Shown: positions 4,857 to 5,362 of the stretch, one piece after another | Numbering within the stretch: position 1 is the first letter of the stretch | How the letters are laid out: every line of letters begins with the position of its first letter | NCBI GenBank assembly: GCA_030591795.1 | Contig: JAUVAJ010000149.1 | Location: 1-5,362 of the forward strand | DNA length: 5,362 nucleotides | Direction: 5' to 3' | Origin: Desulfuromonadales bacterium | Lineage (GTDB): Bacteria > Desulfobacterota > Desulfuromonadia > Desulfuromonadales > UBA2294 | Position numbers and translations under genes: made by a program | The notes under the pieces: generated by a model | Databases searched by the model: none | What the model saw: only the letters and a program-made list of their open reading frames with translations | What the model was told of the DNA's origin: nothing

Positions 4857-5362
4857 ATGACGCCATATCGGAAATACCTTTCGCTGGAGAGTCTCTTTGC
4901 CCCCATGGTCTTGGTGGTTTGTCTTGGTTTGTTGTTTATCACCCCTGCATCTGCGATGCAGGAACATGACCAGATGGGCGAACAGGCTCAGCCAATGCCG
5001 ATGCAGATGTCAGACGACAAAGCTCATCAGCATCAAGAGCCGCCGGTGGAGATCGGTCTTGAAGCGCAGCTCGGCGCAACGCTACCGCTCGATTCGATCT
5101 TGATCAATGAACAGGGCGAATCTGTGCGGCTTGGTGATCTGATCGACCGGCCAACCCTGATTCTGCCGATTTATTATAGTTGCCCGAATGTATGTAATTT
5201 CCTGCAGGCTGGCGTGGCCGGGATAATAAAAGATCTTGGCCGCAATCCTGAGGAACATTACCGGATTCTGTCGATCAGTTTTGATGATACCGAATTGCCG
5301 GTAGACGCGCGCAAGGCCCAAAAGATTTACACGGCACTCGCCGGTCACGGTTTTCCGAAATC
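4857..5362 (+). CDS. SCO1/SenC family copper chaperone, N-terminal 168 residues (3' end outside window)
   Basis: Exported thioredoxin-fold protein that delivers copper to, or reduces, the CuA site of cytochrome c oxidase. The frame is open to the window edge. Residues 1-33 form a signal peptide: Arg5/Lys6, a hydrophobic core about 13-29, and a probable cut after Ala-Ser-Ala33. No lipobox is seen. The thioredoxin-like part begins near residue 69. Tyr-Tyr-Ser-Cys-Pro-Asn-Val-Cys gives the family's CxxxC copper-binding pair, Cys109 and Cys113, followed by the usual SISFDD strand (139-144). The third ligand, a His further on, lies outside the window. Between signal peptide and domain, residues 34-60 are rich in Met and His. 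The ATG at 4857 has no good Shine-Dalgarno; it is kept because it supplies the positive n-region. The next in-frame ATG, at 4905, would lose both charges and is poorly spaced from GGAG at 4886-4889. Its partner oxidase is probably outside the window. Confidence 0.88.
   Translation, partial: MTPYRKYLSLESLFAPMVLVVCLGLLFITPASAMQEHDQMGEQAQPMPMQMSDDKAHQHQEPPVEIGLEAQLGATLPLDSILINEQGESVRLGDLIDRPTLILPIYYSCPNVCNFLQAGVAGIIKDLGRNPEEHYRILSISFDDTELPVDARKAQKIYTALAGHGFPK

Noticed and set aside
1..5362. CRISPR array, tRNA, rRNA or riboswitch
   Set aside because: No regularly spaced repeats, no tRNA cloverleaf or rRNA-like sequence, and no aptamer I recognise in any of the three intergenic regions.

Overview
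The window reads as a chromosomal stretch of a Gram-negative, probably proteobacterial genome. The evidence is a signal-peptide SCO protein, a PtsN-type EIIA domain and an inverted repeat of a kind I associate with REP-associated tyrosine transposases in Deltaproteobacteria. A Desulfuromonadales-like host is my best guess, but the sequence does not prove it.

Layout. (1) 1-705, minus strand: 5' part of an MFS transporter that runs off the left edge; GC-rich. (2) 706-1042: AT-rich intergenic region with a mobile-element-type inverted repeat (788-854) and, next to the following gene, a sigma70-like promoter overlapped by an 11-bp tandem direct repeat with a 20-bp period. (3) 1043-3392, plus strand: a two-gene operon with a 7-bp gap. 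Its first gene fuses an excisionase/MerR-type helix-turn-helix to a PtsN/mannitol-type EIIA domain with the phosphorylatable His retained. Its second gene is a SulP anion transporter with a STAS domain that closely resembles the Na+/bicarbonate symporter BicA in its ion-site motifs. (4) 3393-3509: short convergent intergenic region with two hairpins. (5) 3510-4571, minus strand: a 353-residue protein whose N-terminal third carries the Cys-x-Asp-Glu, Ser-His-Ile-Gly and Cys-Cys-Gly motifs of the LCIB-type (limiting-CO2-inducible) carbonic anhydrases, followed by about 220 residues I do not recognise. (6) 4572-4856: AT-rich divergent intergenic region with several short palindromes and a promoter candidate. 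(7) 4857-5362, plus strand: 5' part of a SCO1/SenC copper chaperone with a Met/His-rich segment after its signal peptide; it runs off the right edge.

How the genes may work together. The most interesting reading is that the middle of the window (1043-4571) is a small inorganic-carbon module: a BicA-like bicarbonate importer, a LCIB-like carbonic anhydrase, and a DNA-binding EIIA protein that could tie their expression to PTS-Ntr phosphorylation state. The two halves are convergent rather than co-transcribed, so the functional link is an inference from family assignments and adjacency. The flanking MFS and SCO genes look unrelated to it.
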